Source: Marinobacter sp. F3R11
Lineage (GTDB): Bacteria; Pseudomonadota; Gammaproteobacteria; Pseudomonadales; Oleiphilaceae
Assembly: GCF_003318275.1 (NCBI RefSeq)
Contig: NZ_QOCH01000010.1
Coordinates: forward strand, 1-64,000
DNA length: 64,000 bases
Direction of reading: 5' to 3'
Shown here: positions 62,465 to 64,000 of the stretch, one piece after another
Layout: each line of letters opens with the position of its first letter
Numbering within the stretch: the first letter of the stretch is position 1
Notes under the pieces: generated by a model
What the model was told of the DNA's origin: nothing
Database searches by the model: none
What the model saw: the letters and a program-made list of their open reading frames with translations, nothing else
Position numbers and translations under genes: made by a program

Positions 62465-63067
62465 TTATGAGACATAAACCGGGCCGACGCCCATGCTCCA
62501 GATCACTACGCTCATGGCAAGAAGGGCGACAAACATCACCAGGCCGACAGTAAGGACTGCTGAGGCAAACATGAATCCACGATCTTCTGGAATTTTCATC
62601 AGGATGGGCAGGCCTTCATAAAGCAGGTATACCGCATAAGCAATGGCGACCAGCCCTGCCAGCATGTTCACCCATATATTGGGATAAACGGCAATCACTC
62701 CGATCAGGAAGATAGGGGTGGCGGTATAGGCGGCCATTGTAACGCCTCGTGGCGTACGTTCTACTGCGTCATAAGTTGCTGCAAAGAAATCGATGAACTT
62801 GCCGAGAATGAATATGCCGGCCAGCATCGCGGCATAAAACAATACTGACAGACTTAGTGCGCTGCTTACGGAGAGGCGTGTGACCTGGCCATCACCTATT
62901 TGCCAGCCTACCTGGCTGGTCCCAATGAAACCGGCCAGAGCGGGAATCAGGGCGAGAAGTAATACGTGTCCTGTGTAGAGGCGGGTAACCGATTCGGATT
63001 CTTTCCGGATGGCTTCCCATTGTTGGTCGGGGTGGGTCAGAAGGCCAAAAGTATGCGTCAGGCTCAT
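62465..63067 (-). CDS. Yip1-domain inner-membrane protein
   Basis: A 200-residue membrane protein with five hydrophobic segments (about residues 30-50, 65-90, 105-125, 130-150 and 165-190). MSLTHTFGLLTHPDQQWEAIRKE at the N-terminus and the conserved Gly/Pro pattern resemble the bacterial Yip1-domain family, whose role is unknown. ATG 63067 follows AAGGAG; the open frame to 63199 has no ribosome site and is not used. Confidence 0.85.
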   Translation of the reverse strand: MSLTHTFGLLTHPDQQWEAIRKESESVTRLYTGHVLLLALIPALAGFIGTSQVGWQIGDGQVTRLSVSSALSLSVLFYAAMLAGIFILGKFIDFFAATYDAVERTPRGVTMAAYTATPIFLIGVIAVYPNIWVNMLAGLVAIAYAVYLLYEGLPILMKIPEDRGFMFASAVLTVGLVMFVALLAMSVVIWSMGVGPVYVS

Positions 63068-63217
63068 GGGTAAACTCCTTGCGATTATTATTGTTTCGCA
63101 CTCTACCCAAGTGTTGGTGGTAGATTGATATGCGTCAAGGAGCTGGTTAAATTTTGATCTTTCAAGAGAGCGTTCCTCTATAACCGGAACGTCTATCAAA
63201 AAATATAACGGGCGGCC

Positions 63218-64000
63218 TCAGGTGATAGTTAGCGCTCGTTTTTTACGCTTTTTGGGGTGGACTATCGCTGCTTTCACAACGTTGTCCTTGATCTGGAGGA
63301 CCTCGACCCTGTGGCCATCTACCTTCAGGCAGACGTTGGTATCCGGAATGTTTTCAAGGGTTTCGGTGATCAGGCCGTTTAGGGTTTTCGGTCCGTCTGT
63401 AGGCAATTTCCAGCCCAGGGTCTTGTTGATGGTGCGTACAGAAGCTGTACCGTCAATAATGAAGGTGTTGTCTTCCTGCGGAATGATGTCCGGGCTGGTG
63501 TCCGCGTAGTCCGTTGTAAATTCGCCGACAATCTCCTCGAGAATGTCTTCCAGTGTGGCGAGTCCAAGTACATCGCCATATTCATCTACCACAATGCCAA
63601 AGCGGCGCTTCCCTTTCTGGAAGTTGATGAGCTGAGTGTTCAGCGGGGTGCTTTCGGGAACAAAGTAAGGTTCCTGGCAAAGCTGAAGAATCATACTTTT
63701 GTTGATTTCTTCCTGTTGCAGCAGCTTGGTTGCGCTGCGCAGGTGGAGGATCCCCTGAATGTTATTGATGTCACCCTTGAATACCGGCAGGCGCGTGTGC
63801 TGGCTGTTTCTCAGTTGGCGTAAAATGGTGTCAGTATCATCGTCCAGATCAATGCCGGCCACTTCGTTGCGCGGCACCATGATGTCATTCACTGTCACCT
63901 TCTCCAGGTCCAGGATGCTGACAAGCATATCTTTGTGCTTTGTCGGGATGAGGGCACCGGCTTCATTTACCAGAGTTCTGAGCTCTTCTCGGCTGAGGTG
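63218..64000 (-). CDS. HlyC/CorC (CNNM) family protein, C-terminal part
   Basis: A truncated gene that continues past the right edge; 260 codons are visible. The reading frame is open to base 64000 (HLSREELRTLVNEAG precedes MLVSILDLEKVTVNDIMVPR, the hallmark linker of this family). Two CBS domains (about residues 44-175, ending ATLEDILEEIVGEF) and a CorC_HlyC transport-associated C-terminal domain (GTASVRTINKTLGW, VDGHRVEVLQIKDNVV) follow. The missing N-terminus should hold a DUF21 (CNNM) membrane domain. Family members affect Mg/Co or Na handling; here the role is by homology only. Confidence 0.92.
   Translation of the reverse strand, partial: HLSREELRTLVNEAGALIPTKHKDMLVSILDLEKVTVNDIMVPRNEVAGIDLDDDTDTILRQLRNSQHTRLPVFKGDINNIQGILHLRSATKLLQQEEINKSMILQLCQEPYFVPESTPLNTQLINFQKGKRRFGIVVDEYGDVLGLATLEDILEEIVGEFTTDYADTSPDIIPQEDNTFIIDGTASVRTINKTLGWKLPTDGPKTLNGLITETLENIPDTNVCLKVDGHRVEVLQIKDNVVKAAIVHPKKRKKRALTIT

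Noticed and set aside
1..64000. CRISPR arrays, insertion sequences, prophage or rRNA
   Set aside because: No regularly spaced repeats, transposase, integrase, phage structural gene or rRNA-like sequence was seen.

Overview
The window looks like chromosomal DNA of a marine gammaproteobacterium, most likely Marinobacter or a close relative. This is inferred from gene order (lolB-ispE-tRNA-Gln-prs-rplY-pth-ychF facing hemA-prfA-prmC-moeB), a full minCDE operon, DctB/DctD-type control of TRAP uptake and from protein flavour; no search was run. Most of the window is dense, conserved chromosome, with accessory patches at 1-2.1 kb, 23.8-27.1 kb and 27.3-34 kb.

Layout. 1-2.1 kb: the edge of an integron cassette array, opening inside an attC site and carrying three short unknown genes. 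2.4-6.3 kb: a decayed purine/allantoin locus with an NCS1 permease, a broken puuE, allE and a yjdF-like membrane gene whose natural start appears to be ATA. 6.4-13.4 kb (minus): ychF, pth, rplY, prs, tRNA-Gln, ispE, lolB and a TPR lipoprotein. 13.6-17.6 kb (plus): hemA, prfA, prmC, moeB as an overlapping operon. 17.6-19.0 kb: photolyase.

19.2-23.8 kb: a compact operon of a possible DUF432 protein, MscS channel, retropepsin-like protease, RimK ligase, M14 peptidase-like protein and YjbQ. 23.8-27.1 kb: a YHYH lipoprotein, a TetR regulator and an MFS pump with twin palindromic operators between them, bounded by a second, frameshifted copy of the yjbQ 3' end, which suggests an insertion by recombination. 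27.3-33.9 kb: GntR regulator, TauE/SafE permease, amidase and a DctPQM TRAP transporter, with a promoter motif shared by the two transcription units. 34.2-40.8 kb: a TAXI-TRAP transporter behind a sigma-54 promoter and upstream inverted repeats, followed by its probable DctB/DctD-like regulators.

40.8-45.5 kb (minus): PhoH-like ATPase, CBS protein, minE, minD, minC, HopJ-family and DUF1244 genes. 45.6-53 kb: LexA-box-controlled dinB, a PAP2 phosphatase with a GT4 glycosyltransferase, a Tas-like reductase, a small exported protein, a long acetyl-CoA hydrolase/transferase and an FKBP isomerase. 53.2-64 kb: an RstAB-like two-component system, glpK, an orphan ABC ATPase, argF, grxD, a DUF1631 protein, a Yip1-like membrane protein and the C-terminal part of a CNNM/CorC-type protein that runs off the right edge. 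No rRNA, insertion sequence, prophage or CRISPR array was seen.
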